Origin: Palaemon carinicauda
Lineage: Eukaryota; Arthropoda; Malacostraca; Decapoda; Palaemonidae
Reading direction: 5' to 3'
DNA length: 64,000 nucleotides
NCBI RefSeq assembly: GCF_036898095.1
Contig: NC_090726.1
Span: 36,543,513 to 36,607,512 of the forward strand
In this document: in pieces, positions 33,925-45,846 of the stretch
How the letters are laid out: every line of letters begins with the position of its first letter
Numbering within the stretch: the stretch's first letter is position 1
Translations under genes and position numbers: made by a program
Notes under the pieces: generated by a model
Databases searched by the model: none
What the model was told of the DNA's origin: nothing
The model's input: only the letters and a program-made list of their open reading frames with translations

Positions 33925-35410
33925 TAATTATTATTATTACTATCCAAGCTACAACCCTAGTTGGAAAAGCAAGATGCTATAAGCCCAGGGGCTCCAACAG
34001 GGAAAAATAGCCCAGCGAGGAAAGGAAATAAGGAAATAAATAAATGAAGAGAACAAATTAAATAAATCATTCTAAAATACGTAACAACGTCAAAACAGAC
34101 ATGTCATATATAAACTATTAACAACATCAAAAACAAATATGTCATATATAAACTATAAAAAGACTCATGTCTGCCTGGTCAACAAAAAAGCATTTGCTCC
34201 AACTTTGAACTTTTGAAGTTCTACTGATTCAACCACCCGATTAGGAAGATCATTCCACAACTTGGTCACAGCTGGAATAAAACTTCTAGAGTACTGCGTA
34301 GTATTGAGCCTCGTGATGGAGAAGGCCTGGCTATTAGAATTAACTGCCTGCCTAGTATTACGAACAGGATAGAATTGTCCAGGGAGATCTGACTGTAAAG
34401 GATGGTCAGAGTTATGAAAAATCTTATGCAACATGCATAATGAACTAATTGAACGACGGTGCCAGAGATTAATATCTAGATCAGGAATAAGAAATTTAAT
34501 AGACCGTAAGTTTCTGTCCAACAAATTAAGATGAGAATCAGCAGCTGAACACCAGACAGGAGAACAATACTCAAAATAAGGTAGAATGAAAGAATTAAAA
34601 CACTTCTTCAGAATAGATTGATCACCGAAAATCTTGAAAGACTTTCTCAATAAGCCTATTTTTTGTGCAATTAAAGAAGACACAGACCTTATATGTTTCT
34701 CAAAAGTAAATTTAATGTCGAGAATCACACCTAAAATTTTGAAAGAGTCATACATATTTAAAGAAACATTATCAATACTGAGATCCGGATGTTGAGGAGC
34801 CACCGCCCTTGACCTACTTACAATCATACCTGTACTTTGAGTTTTGTTAGGATTCAACTTCATACCCCATAATTTGCACCATGCACTAATTCTAGCTAAA
34901 TCTCTATTAAGGGATTCACCAACCCTAGATCTACATTCAGGGGATGGAATTGATGCAAAGAGAGTAGCATCATCAGCATATGCAACAAGCTTGTTTTCTA
35001 GGCTAAACCACATGTCATGTGTATATAGTATGAAAAGTAATGGGCCAAGAACACTACCCTGTGGAACACCGGATATCACATTCCTATAATCACTATGGTG
35101 CCCATCAACAACAATTCGTTGAGATCTATTACTTAAAAAATCAATGATAATGCTAAGAAACGACCCACCCACTCCCAACTGTTTCAGTTTGAAAACAAGG
35201 GCCTCATGACTAACACGGTCAAAGGCAGCACTAAAATCAAGGCCAATCATACGAACTTCCCGACCACAATCAAGGGATTTCTGTACAGCATTGGAGATTG
35301 TAAGAAGGGCAACACACGCACACGCTCCAAGGCCTTTACGAAAACCAAATTGCAAACTAGGGAATAGATGATTACCTTCAGCAAACCTATTAAGGGACCT
35401 TCAAAGTAGT
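33925..35410 (-). mobile_element. Jockey-like LINE, 5'-truncated
   Basis: The 3' end on the minus strand is a (TAA/ATA)n tail at about 33925-33940, preceded by the untranslated block 'gctccaacagggaaaaatagcc'. Coding sequence runs from 35410 (truncated) to 34165. This is the best copy of a family seen as fragments at 6284, 8130, 11666, 16041, 24826 (variant) and 56931. The microsatellite tail and 5' truncation are typical of target-primed reverse transcription. Confidence 0.8.
34165..35410 (-). pseudogene. Reverse transcriptase domain of the jockey-like LINE (5'-truncated)
   Basis: There are 396 open codons from 35355, and the same frame continues upstream to about 35400 with RSLNRFAEGNHLF. 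Motifs are QFGFRKGLG, GLDFSAAFDRVSH (catalytic Asp), GVPQGSVLGPLLFILY, LVAYADDATLFAS (catalytic ADD), GMKLNPNKTQ, then thumb (LGVILDIKFTFEKHI) and C-terminal FILPYFEYCSPVW and KLWNDLPN. The RT core is uninterrupted, but the endonuclease and ORF1 are missing, so it cannot move by itself. It lies in the same sense as the RING gene. Confidence 0.8.
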
Positions 35411-35658
35411 AAGAGGAAAATATGGACAAAACACCCCACATAATTAGATTGAAAATTTGTTTCATTGTCATCTTAACTCTGTATCTGTAGGGAAGTATAT
35501 ATGCTCCTTATTTGTTTGAGGCAAAGGTTTAGATATAAGTTGGAGAGGAAAGTATGAAATTGTGGTAGTAATGGTGATTGAAAAAGTTTCCTCAAGATAG
35601 ACGTTGGAAAAGCGAGAAAGAAATAGGTGGAAAAGGTGAAATTAGAAAAGCATACTGT

Positions 35659-36550
35659 AAACGTATTTTTGTTCGTGGGTACCAAATGTTGGTTCGTGGA
35701 TTCATAAATTCGCGGATTTCGCTTTTGAAACTTTTACCTTTTTGGTTATTAGTTGAACCCCAATTATGATAAAGTGTTAATTTTCAATGCATTGCTTTTA
35801 TTCATTTATTTAAAATTTTAATAATCAACACTAATTAAGGGATTACTTATCACTACAAATGGTTATAATGTCACCGCCAAAAAAGAAAATTACAGAATTA
35901 CCCAAGTTCTTCTAATATAGCATCCTAAGATAAAACATTACTCAAAATCTTTTGTTGTTACTCAGTGGTAAATAATAGCCTTTAAATAGAGACGAGATAG
36001 TTAATAGGCATATCACTTTCAAACATGTCGTTGTGATTTTCTATGTTTTGTGGTTTGAAAACAGTTTTTATCATATTTATTTTTTTTTATGTGGAGTGCT
36101 GAAAACATGTCTTGTTTTATGCATATTAGTAGCTATTATTATTTTTGTTATGTAACGCATTGTCATTTATTGATGAAAATATTAAAATAAATATGAAATA
36201 AAAAACAATGATTCTAATTTTATTTTTATTCAGAAAATATATGAAAAAATTCAATATATAGAAAAAAATATAAAAAAATAAACTAATAATCTCTGAAAAT
36301 GACTAAACCTACAAAAGAAAAAAAATAATAATTATAGTGCATACCAAAATAAAACATATTCACAATAACAAATAAAAATTAGTAAAATACAATGATTTAG
36401 AAAATGTAGGTCACCAACACAAATCGAATGTGTCAAAGTTCAATACCAAAATCTGACAGTGTATAAAAATTTTCGTTGGATTTTTAAATTCGTGGATTCG
36501 TCCACCCAAGAAGACCACGAAAATTGGTACACCACGAACAAATATACGTT
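35659..36550. mobile_element. Short non-autonomous DNA transposon (MITE-like) with inverted ends
   Basis: The left end 'acgtatttttgttcgtggg' (35661-35679) and right end, whose complement starts 'aacgtatatttgttcgtgg' (up to about 36550), are inverted repeats. Partial complementarity continues inward ('attcgtgga', 'aaattcg'). The roughly 890-base interior is A+T-rich with no open frame. The superfamily is not assignable from the ends, and no target duplication is certain. Confidence 0.6.
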
Positions 36551-37000
36551 CACATAATAAGCAGAAAAAAAGAATTTTTAGGTATAGTTAAAAGACAGAG
36601 ATGAAAGGGCAAGTTGAGAAGTTTGTACAATTCCATTATGGGGTCATGGGGATAGCAACAGGTTTTTCATGGTATGTAAAGTTACCGGGAGAAAGTTAAA
36701 ATGTTTAGTGTTATGTGAATATAAAATGGAGTAAGGAAAATTACAAATTTGAAAGTAATTTGCATTTTTCTTAACAAAACAAACCTGTAGCTATTTATAG
36801 GGATTGGGATGATACTTTTGGAGAAGTTGGAAGACTAGTTATAAGACTTTTAGTGAGGTGTAACCACCCACCTCATAGTTAGTGCTGGGGGGGGGGGAGC
36901 CAGCTACCCTGCTCTCACACACACACACACACCTGTTATATCATCACTTTGTAATGTAGGCAGGACTTATCGGGGGACAGGTGATGGCGGTGGTCTTTCA

Positions 37001-37329
37001 TCACCAAGACCAAGAGAAGCTTTCCTCCCAAAGGTAAACGAGGAACTCCACTATTGCTAGAATAGTGGCATTGAGAGGAGAGATAACCCTTCCACGATAA
37101 CAACTACTGTACAGTCCACTTGGCATGGTAGACCGAAGCCGAAGATCTACAGTAAGATGGTATCCAGGCATCCTCTTCGCAACTTGTTGCAGAAAGGAGC
37201 TGGATAGTCTCCAGGCGTGAAGTCGCAGCAAAGATACGGCTTTGGGAAAAGACGTTCACATGTGGCTGTTATAATGGATTGTGTCGCGGAGGGAGTTCTC
37301 TCGGGATCTTCGTCGGGATTTACAAACAA
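37001..37329 (-). pseudogene. Tyrosine recombinase N-terminal remnant, DIRS copy D
   Basis: The minus strand reads LNATILAIVEFLVYLWEE, matching IVEFLVYLRKE of copy B, followed by divergent sequence. It is cut to the left. The preceding residues (FCNKLRRGCLD) match FRNKLRSGCLD of copy B. Confidence 0.6.
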
Positions 37330-37599
37330 GTCAGCTGAGTAGGACGAGTCTCATTACCGCTGATGAAGCCTGCTCCGAGAAGCAAGGGCAGGAAATGGAC
37401 AACTCCATTTCCCGCAGGATTTCTCGGAATCTTTGTCAGGAGTTGTAGACGGGTCAGGTGGGTGTGACAAGTCTACTTGGCAAGACGAATCTGATGGGGA
37501 AGACAAGATTACCGATGACAAAGACTGCTCCGAAGAGCAATGACAGGGAATGGATGAATACAATTCCCACCGGAGGAATACCCCAAAAGGAAGATCGAA

Positions 37600-38545
37600 C
37601 AGATGAAGGAAGTCTTTCTCGCTGTCGGCAATTCTTCCTGCAAGCAGGAAGATTGCTGAACAGTGGCTGGATGGAGGGACTCTCCCTCGGAGGGGAGTGG
37701 ATGAATCCAACTCCCACTGGAGGAATCACCTGGAGGGAGACCTGCAGGTGAAGGAAGTCTTTCCCGCATACGGGAAAAAAGGTCCAAGATCTGCTGCTGC
37801 AGTCGGCGACTCTCCCCACAAGCAGGAAGATTGCTGACCAGTGGCTGTTGGAGGGACTCTCCATTGAAAGGGAGAGTCCCAACCTCCAGGCCACACCCTG
37901 TGTTTCCCATCGACTAGTTGAAGATCAACATCAGGTGTTGCCTCAAAAACGTAGCCGAAGCTTGAATCTTAGTTCCCCCGAAGGAATTACTCCTTGTTCG
38001 TAAGGAAGGCTGCCCTCATCTCTAGACTTTAAAGGACTGTGCTGTTCGGACTCTGACCAGAGCCCGGAGGCTGAGTGGTACAGCCTGTGGCTCACCCAAC
38101 TTCTTTGATGCCTTTGAAGGGAGCGTCAAATCTGGTGGAGATTCTTGTTTGTCATCCTTCTTCTGCCAGGGTCACGTAAAGACCACAAGAAGACAGAGAA
38201 TCCTCTTGCCGAATTACCTGGTATCTGGCTGCCCTTGAAGAGGTTGGATTCGAAAGAGTCCGCTGCAGGTTTGATGAACCAAAGTGAAACGGTGACCTAT
38301 GAGATGTTTCCACTGTTGGCAGAAAGTGTGTCTCGTAGAAGGAAAAGAATCCAATTCCCGCCAGAGGAATCGCCCGAAGGAAAGACCTAACAGGTAAAGG
38401 AAGTCTTTGCCACAGACAAGAAAAATTGACCAACCCCCGTTGCTGATGTCGGCCATTCTCTCCGCAAGTAAGAAGATTGCCAAACAGTGACTGGTGGGGG
38501 ACTTTCCCTCAGAGGGGAAAATACCAACACCTGGTGGTGTACCTC
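37600..38545. repeat. Imperfect module repeats in DIRS copy D
   Basis: Three diverged copies of a module start with 'aaggaagtcttt' at about 37607, 37750 and 38398. Each continues with 'caagcaggaagattgctga' or a close variant and a 'gggactctcc' block. They lie in gag-like sequence. Confidence 0.6.
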
Positions 38546-39290
38546 CGGGCAGCGATCTCTCCTTTCCATTAACATCCGTATCCAAGTTGAGGGTTGGCAT
38601 GGAGGTCTATCTGTGGAAAGGTGACCGAAGCTCGTTTCTGGGGTCATCCGGGCTGGAATGCCCAAAGGAACCCAGTATCCCACTACCCTCGTTCTTACAC
38701 ATGGCATCAGGAGCAAAGGAGCAGAAGCAGAGATTGTTGCATAAACTGTAACACTTTCAGAGAGACCGAACCCTCGTGAAGAAAGGTCGTTGTCATCGAG
38801 CCAATCAGGAGCTGCCACAGGCGCCGGAGAACAGGGCAGTGACAGGGCAGGGGCAGCTGATCTACGGGAAAGATCGCTTTGCACATCTACATCGGCTGCC
38901 TTAGCCGATTGGAGAAGAACGTTGTACTGTAATGCTGAAGAAAACAAAAAGAATGAAAGGCAAACTCCCTCGGCAGGACAACCTGTTCCGCGGAAGGGAA
39001 GGGAGTTCCCCAAGAGAACAAGACATACTCGTAAAAACATATTTCAAGGGCTAGAAAAACAGCTGGGGAGGAGAAATATGGACGTCTACTCTCACCAAGC
39101 CTAAAATAATACGTGACTAAACATTACAAGTGTGTGAGTGGGGTGGCTGGCAACCCTGCCTAACAAATCCCCCATTGCTATCTAGTGGTAGGGCACTTTA
39201 TACCTAGCTATAAAATCTTATGGCTAGTTTCAGCTCCGCCGAAAGTAAGGTCCCTATAAATAGCGAGGGTTTGAATTTAGTGTCGGAACA

Positions 39291-39616
39291 ACTCCCATGT
39301 CTTTCCTATACTGGTGATGTTTAATGATAATATATTTGTAATTTTTCTCATTTTTGTCATAAATCTTCTGTAAAAATGTTTACTCTTCAAACTAGACCAT
39401 TTTTCTTTTATTTTATGAATGATAATAACATAAAGTATTGAAACTACGTGAAATGAACATTAACTGTGGAATGCTAAATGAAAAAATAATCATGACCTCC
39501 AGTCCTGACTGTATAATGCTCCAACTAAAAATAAAAAAAAAAAATTGATAATTCACTCTTGGAAGTTTATTATTCATGCAAATGCTTTATCAAGAAAATA
39601 AACAGTGAAAGGTTAC
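39291..39616. other. Intron start downstream of the RING exon
   Basis: A+T-rich DNA between DIRS copy D and the donor site at 39616-39615. Nothing else was recognised. Confidence 0.5.
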
Positions 39617-40303
39617 CTTTTGCCATGCAGTTAATTCCCTATTTGGGAACTCTAGTTTTGATTTTTCAACCATATTTCCAAGCACATCCATGTTCACAAG
39701 AACTTTGGCTAAGTCATCTGCTGAACTCCTGTTCATCGCTTCATGACATTCGTTTGTTATGCTTGGTAAGATTTCAATAAGGGATTCATGATTATTTTTG
39801 AGGTCTTCTTGCAATTCGGCAATTTTCTGTGTCTCCTTTTTGGTTTTCTTGATGATGCTCTCATGCCACTTCATCATGTTACGGAGCTTTCGATGTAATT
39901 CCTCTTGATCTCCCAAGTAAGTATACAGGAACTTGCTATATGTTTCTAGCTGAGTCTCCATATCCTCGGTAGAAAGCAGTAATTCCTTTGCATTTGATAC
40001 CTGCTCAGCAATAAACCTGTGTGTAGTTTTTTTCCTGATATTTGGTTGGAATTTGTTAGGCTGACCAGATCCTCCTAATCGTTTTAAATCTGAAATGCTC
40101 TGTTCTAAATCATAGTTGATAGGCAAATCTGAACTTGAAACACATGGGTGTTCCTTCATACAAGTAGGACAAGATATTTTGACATCTTTGATCAGGTTTT
40201 CCAAGCAGCCACTACAGTAGCTATGGCCACATTGTAAAACTCGTGGCCTGATCGATTCACTGTAGGTTTCAGCACATAGTTTACAATCAGATGACTCCAT
40301 ACC
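39617..40303 (-). CDS. First coding exon of a host RING-finger / coiled-coil protein (probable E3 ubiquitin ligase)
   Basis: ATG is at 40300-40298 and the exon runs 228 codons to a GTAACC donor (GT at 39616-39615). A pyrimidine tract and AG (40305-40304) three bases before the ATG suggest an upstream 5'UTR intron. Residues 6-47 form a canonical C3HC4 RING: C6, C9, C24, H26, C29, C32, C44, C47, including LQCGHSYCSGCL and CPTC. Residues about 95-225 are charged and helical (coiled coil), as in TRIM-type ligases; no B-box is evident. RING fingers bind E2 enzymes, so a cytosolic ubiquitin ligase is likely. From memory, decapods have many RING proteins of this form with a C-terminal domain encoded by later exons. 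Proposed continuations are at 17233-17394 and 7083-7262. It is not transposon-derived. Confidence 0.85.
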
Positions 40304-41088
<785 letters not shown>

Positions 41089-41091
41089 ATA

Positions 41092-41186
<95 letters not shown>
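41089..41186. repeat. (AT)n microsatellite with one TTA interruption
   Basis: About 98 bases of A/T alternation with a single break near 41098. Confidence 0.95.
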
Positions 41187-41189
<3 letters not shown>

Positions 41190-41860
41190 CAGTGGAACCT
41201 CTACATCTGAATGTATCTACATCCGAATTTTCCAACATCCGAAGTAAAATTCGAGCAAATTTTTTACTTCGACACACGAAGTAAACATTACGCCATTGAG
41301 CGTCGAGTGCTCAGTTCTCTATTCTTGTGTTTATCGTGTGGTTGTCCTCTGTTTGGTCTGTTATTAACAGCGCTTATTTTCTTCCTTTTCTCACATTTCC
41401 TTTTTGATTTTACCTATAATCATGGTGCCTAAGAAGCTAAGTTTCAGTACAGGAAGAAGGCAATTCTTTCATTAGAATTGAAGCCAGAAATTATAGAAAA
41501 ACATGAGAGCAGTGTGCATGTGAGTGATACTGTATGGCTAAACATTATGGCCGGAATAGGCCTATGATCTCGAGGATCATCAAGCTGAAGGCAGCCATTA
41601 AAGCAAATAACCATCGAAGGGGATCACCATTATTACAAGACATCGTAGCAATACCCTGGAAGAGATAGAACGCCTTTTGTTGATAGGGATAAAGGACAAA
41701 GAGATTGTTGGCAACGATCATTTGTGAGAAGGGCCAGCGTGATGAACAGAAAGAAAGAAAAAAGTGAAGCAAAGAAAACCAAGATAGCATTAACAAGCTC
41801 TTTTAAATAAGACTTCTCTCTTTTTCTGTTTCTCTCTAAACATAGCATTAACAAGTTCTT
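41187..41860 (+). mobile_element. Pogo/Tigger-like DNA transposon remnant
   Basis: 'cagtggaacctctac' at 41190 resembles the terminal inverted repeat start of Tigger-type elements. An ATG at 41423 is followed by broken coding sequence: MVPKKLSFS, LKPEIIEKHES, and in another frame YGRNRPMISRIIKLKAAIKA, which matches the DNA-binding helix-turn-helix of pogo/Tigger transposases ('YGRNRSTIS.ILK'). The catalytic domain and right end are not seen. Assignment rests on these short motifs. Confidence 0.6.
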
Positions 41861-41865
41861 TAAAT

Positions 41866-41868
<3 letters not shown>

Positions 41869-41939
<71 letters not shown>
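41869..41939. repeat. (CT)n microsatellite
   Basis: 71 bases of CT repeat, with a short complementary (GA)n tract at 41996-42010 that could pair with it. Confidence 0.95.
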
Positions 41940-41942
<3 letters not shown>

Positions 41943-42165
41943 CTTCTTCGCTGTTATAGTGTTAGATACGTCTACGTCTATTATTTTTTTTTCCGAGAGA
42001 GAGAGAGAGATTAAACAAAAATGTGTTCAGAGTACATATGATTTTTAACAGCGTCAACGAGTTGAAAAACAATTAAATGAAACTAAGAAAGTAATAACAG
42101 CTAATCTGAATTCCTTTATTAACTAAAACAAATATTGATACAAACACACTCGTGTGCGTATGCAC

Positions 42166-42190
42166 AAACACACACACACACACACACACA
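42166..42190. repeat. (CA)n microsatellite
   Basis: Twelve CA units in A-rich DNA just left of DIRS copy E. Confidence 0.9.
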
Positions 42191-42344
42191 GGTGCAAGAA
42201 TTGCTACGCAATAAGAGAGACGGTCGGGGTGGAGGTAGAGATGGTAACTGCGATAACATACCGTAACTCGTCACTGAAAGTGATGAAAATAAAAGATCAA
42301 AAGAAAAAAAATGTAAAAAATGTTATTTTTATTAATAAAATAAA

Positions 42345-42485
42345 TTTTTGAATATACTTACCCGGTGATTATACAAGCTGCAGCTCTGCTGCCCGACAGA
42401 AAAACTCTACGTTCAAAATACGCCAGCGATCGCTATGCAGGTAGGGGGTGTACATCAACAGCGCCATCTGTCGAGCAGGTACTCA
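42345..42485. repeat. Left inverted terminal repeat of DIRS copy E
   Basis: The complement matches 56210-56345: 'cttacccggtgattata', 'gcgatcgctatgcaggtag' and 'cagcgcc' have counterparts in order ('cttagccggtgaatata', 'gcgatcgccatgaaggtag', 'cagcgcc'). Confidence 0.8.
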
Positions 42486-42562
42486 GTACTCAATGTAAAC
42501 ACAGAACCAATTTTCTCCTCGGTCCACTGAGTCTCTATTGGGGAGGAAGGGAGGGTCCTTTA

Positions 42563-42660
42563 ATATATAATCACCGGGTAAGTATATTCAAAAATTTATT
42601 TTATTAATAAAAATAAAATTTTTCAATATTAAACTTAGCCGGTGATTATATAAGCTGATT
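42563..42660. other. Internal complementary region of DIRS copy E
   Basis: 42563-42617 is the reverse complement of the left terminus (42323-42375). It is followed directly by 42618-42655, the reverse complement of the right terminus at 56320-56364 ('aatattaaacttagccggtga'). As in copy B, both ends are represented fused. This pair of inverted blocks could be mistaken for a 300-bp MITE at 42320-42617, but the second half matching the far end identifies an ICR. Confidence 0.85.
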
Positions 42661-43062
42661 CACACCCAGGGGGGTGGGTAGAGACCAGCATTACTTGTTT
42701 ACATTATTATGAGCTAAGTATTTTGTATTTCATTTTAGCAGTTATTCAAAATAACAAACATAAAATAAATAAGTACCTGGTAAGGAAGTCGACTTGAACA
42801 ATTACTCTGCCTTTTTAAGTACGTCTTCCTTACGGAGCCTCGCGATCCTCTTAGGATGCTGAGCGACCCCTAGGATCTGAAGTATCAAGGGTTGCAACCC
42901 ATACAACAGGACCTCATCAAAACCTCTAATCTAGGCGCTTCTCAAGAAATGACTTTGACCACCCGCCAAATCAACCAGGATGCGAAAGGCTTCTTAGCCT
43001 TCCGGACAACCCAAAAACAATAAAAAAAACATTTCAAGAGAAAGATTAAAAAGGTTATGGAA

Positions 43063-43990
43063 TTAGGGAATTGTAGTGGTTGAGCCCTCACCCACTACTG
43101 CACTCGTTGCTACGAATGGTCCCAGAGTGTAGCAGTTCTCGTAAAGAGACTGGACATTCTTAAGATAAAAAGACGCGAACACTGACTTGCTTTTCCAATA
43201 GGTTGCGTCGATTATACTTTGCAGAGATCTATTTTGTTTAAAGGCCACGGAAGTTGCGACAGCTCTACTTCGTGTGTCCTTACCTTCAGCAAAGCTTGGT
43301 CTTCCTCATTCAGATGGGAATGAGCTTCTCGTATTAACTGTCTGATAAAATAGGATAAAGCATTCTTTGACATAGGCAAAGATGGTTTCTTAACTGAACA
43401 CCATAAAGCTTCAGACGGGCCTCGTAAAGGTTTAGTTCGTTTTAAATAGAACTTAAGAGCTCTTACAGGACATAAGACTCTTTCTAGTTCATTTCCAACC
43501 ATACAATAAGTTTGGAATATCGAACGATATTGGCCAAGGCCGAGAAGGCAGCTCGTTTTTGGCTAGAAAACCAAGTTGTAGAACATGTAGCCGTTTCGGA
43601 TGAGAATCCGATGTTCTTGCTGAAGGCATGAATCTCACTGACTCTTTTAGCTGTGGCTAAGCATACCAGGAAAAGAATCTTAAGGTGAGATCTATCAGGG
43701 AGGCTGATTGTAGCGTTTCGAACCTGTCTGACATAAGGAATCTTAGTACCACGTCTAAATTCCAACCAGGTGTAACCAAACGACGCTCCTTCGTGGTCTC
43801 AAAAGACTTAAGGAGGTCCTGTAGATCTTTATTGTTGGAAAGATCTAAGCCTCTGTGACGGAAGACTGATGCCAACATGCTTCTGTAACCCTTGATAGTG
43901 GGAGCTGAAAGAGATCGTTCTTTCCTCAGATATAAGAGGAAGTCAGCTATTTGAGTTACAGGGGTACTGGTCGAGGATACGGATACTGAC
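43063..43990 (-). pseudogene. Tyrosine recombinase of DIRS copy E
   Basis: The arm region is LRKERSLSAPTIKGYRSML. The first catalytic Arg lies in CLATAKRVSEIHAF (about 43640). THEV followed, after a one-base loss near 43257, by RAVATSVAF holds the His and second Arg. YWKSKSVFASFYLKNV holds the nucleophilic Tyr (about 43155). Unlike copy B the Tyr is kept. The frame breaks are few (near 43700, 43500 and 43257), making this the best preserved recombinase in the window. Confidence 0.8.
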
Positions 43991-45120
43991 TTGCACCAGT
44001 TTCGGAAGATTTCCCACTTCGATTGGTAGACTCTAAGGGTGGATGTTCTCCTTGCTCTAGCAATCGCTCTGGCTGCCTCCTTCGAAAAGTCTCTAGCTCT
44101 CGAGAGTCTTTCGATAGTCTGAAGGCAGTCAGACGAAGAGCGTAGAAGGTCCACCCTTAGGGGAAGTGTTCTGGGAACGTCTACTAGCCATCGAAGTACC
44201 TCGGTGAACCATTCTCTCGCGGGCCAGAGGGAAGCAACTAGCGTCAACCTTGTCCCTTCGTGAGAGGCGAACTTCTGCAGTACCTTGTTGACAATCTTGA
44301 ACGGAGGGAATGCATATAGATCTAGATGTGACCAATCTAGTAGAAAGGCATCTATATGAACTGCTGCTGGGTCCGGGATTAGTGAGCAAAATATTGGGAG
44401 CCTCTTGGTCATCGAGGTTGCGAAGAGATCTATGGTTGGCTGGCCCCAGGTGGCCCAAAGTCTCTTGCATACATCCTTGTGGAGGGTCCATTCTGTTGGA
44501 ATTATTTGTCCCTTCCGACTGAGACAATCTGCCATGACATTCAAGTTGCCTTGGATGAACCTCGTTACTAGTGATATGTCTAGACCTTTTGACCAGGTGA
44601 GGAGGTCCCTTGCGATCTCGTACAACGTCAGAGAGTAGGTCCCTCCTTGCTTGGAGATGTACGCCAAAGCCGTGGTGTTGTCCGAGTTCACCTCCACCAC
44701 TTTGCCTTGAAGGAGAGACCTGAAGCTTTTCCAGGTCAGACGTACTGCCAGAAGCTCCTTGCAGTTGAAATGCATTGTCCTTTGACTCGAGTTCCATAAT
44801 CCCGAGCATTCCCGACCGTCTAATGTCGCACCCCAGCCTACGTCCGATGCGTCCGAGAAGAGAACGTGGTTGGGAGTCTGAACAGTTAGGGGAAGACCCT
44901 CTCTAAGGTTGATATAGTCCTTTCACCAAGTCAGACAAGACTTTATCTTTCCGGAAACCGGGATCGAGACCGCTTCTAGCGTCTTGTCCTTTTTCCAGTG
45001 AAAAGCTAGATGGTATAGAAGAGGACGGAGGTGTAGTCTTCCTAGTGACACAAATTGATCCACGGATGAAAGTGTCCCTACCAGACTCATCCACAGCCTG
45101 ACTGAGCAGCGTTCCTTCTT
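43657..45120 (-). pseudogene. RNase H to recombinase-arm open frame, DIRS copy E
   Basis: The frame is open for 372 codons from 44775 to 43657. The upstream part in a second frame carries NHVLFSDASDVGWGATL (catalytic Asp, about 44850). Then follow NCKELLAVRLTW (Glu), VNSDNTTALAYISKQGG (Asp), TIDLFATSMTKRLPIF (DIRS hallmark block), LYAFPPFKIVNKVL, and the recombinase N-terminus. A frame change near 44800 separates FSDAS from the rest. To the right, LRPLLYHLAFHW and LSSVDQFV resemble the RT-RNase H connection, directly abutting gag sequence, so the RT palm is deleted. Confidence 0.75.
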
Positions 45121-45623
45121 CAGCATCTTCTGGATGGATAGCAGGGCTGGGGGCTGATCGTCTTGTTCAGCAACGTCCTCATCAGAGGGTTCCTCATCCG
45201 AAACTGATGAGGAAACGGCAACGGAGTGGGCAACGTCTGACTCGCTGAATCCGGTCGCACTGGTGGATGCGTGACGGAGCCGGACGCAATATCATGGAAC
45301 TGCTGCACAGTCTGTGAACTGTCAACAACCATGGGTGCGCGAGGAAGTACAGCGTCAACCCGAAACTGTCTAGACCGTCTGGGTTGTGCAGTCAACACCC
45401 TACCGGGTTGCTGAGGTTGACGCACTGCGTCACAACAAGTCACCTCTGCTGGTTGTTGAACGTCCTGAACGTCAACAACCACCTCCGAGCGTCGCTTAAC
45501 GTCAACGTGCGACTGGCAACCCACACTGGGTCGCATCGGTGGAGGAACCAATTCAACTGGCAGACGCGAGTAGATTACCTCAGCGTCAACAGGGCGCACA
45601 ACCGACCGGTTGGAAGGTTGTTG
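45120..45623 (-). pseudogene. Gag fragment 3 of DIRS copy E
   Basis: 160 open codons. They carry RSVGCQ-like, DVQDVQQPAE, LTAQPRRSRQFRVD and VVVDSSQTVQQFHDIASGS. The same blocks recur at 53104-53576 and 53590-54198, so gag contains three diverged copies of one module. It begins in a 90-base repeat unit cut by the LINE at 45624. Confidence 0.6.
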
Positions 45624-45846
45624 AATTGAATTGAATATGGGATTTAGGCATTAAGCCAAGCACTGGGGCATCAAAGGCCATTCAGCGCTATATAACTAAA
45701 ATCATTCAATCATATCTGTACACTCACAACATTTAGTATCATTTTAACCTTTAATACAAATCGTAACACTTTCATACAATAAAATCTAGATGTGAAATAA
45801 ATAGGGATTAAAAGGGTAAAATAAATAAATAAATTAATAAAATCAA

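Larger units (their letters stand above)
36740..39290 (-). mobile_element. DIRS-like element copy D, internally deleted
   Basis: Left terminus 36740-36925 and right terminus 39125-39290 are imperfect inverted repeats and resemble those of copies A-C at a distance ('ctatttatagggattg', 'tcggaaca'). At 2.55 kb it keeps a short recombinase arm (37329-37001: AIVEFLVYLWEE) and gag-like repeat modules but lacks reverse transcriptase and RNase H. It can only be a non-autonomous passenger. Confidence 0.65.

Noticed and set aside
42320..42617. A 300-bp MITE with perfect inverted ends
   Set aside because: The adjoining 40 bases match the complement of the far right end of DIRS copy E, so this is a terminal repeat plus ICR.
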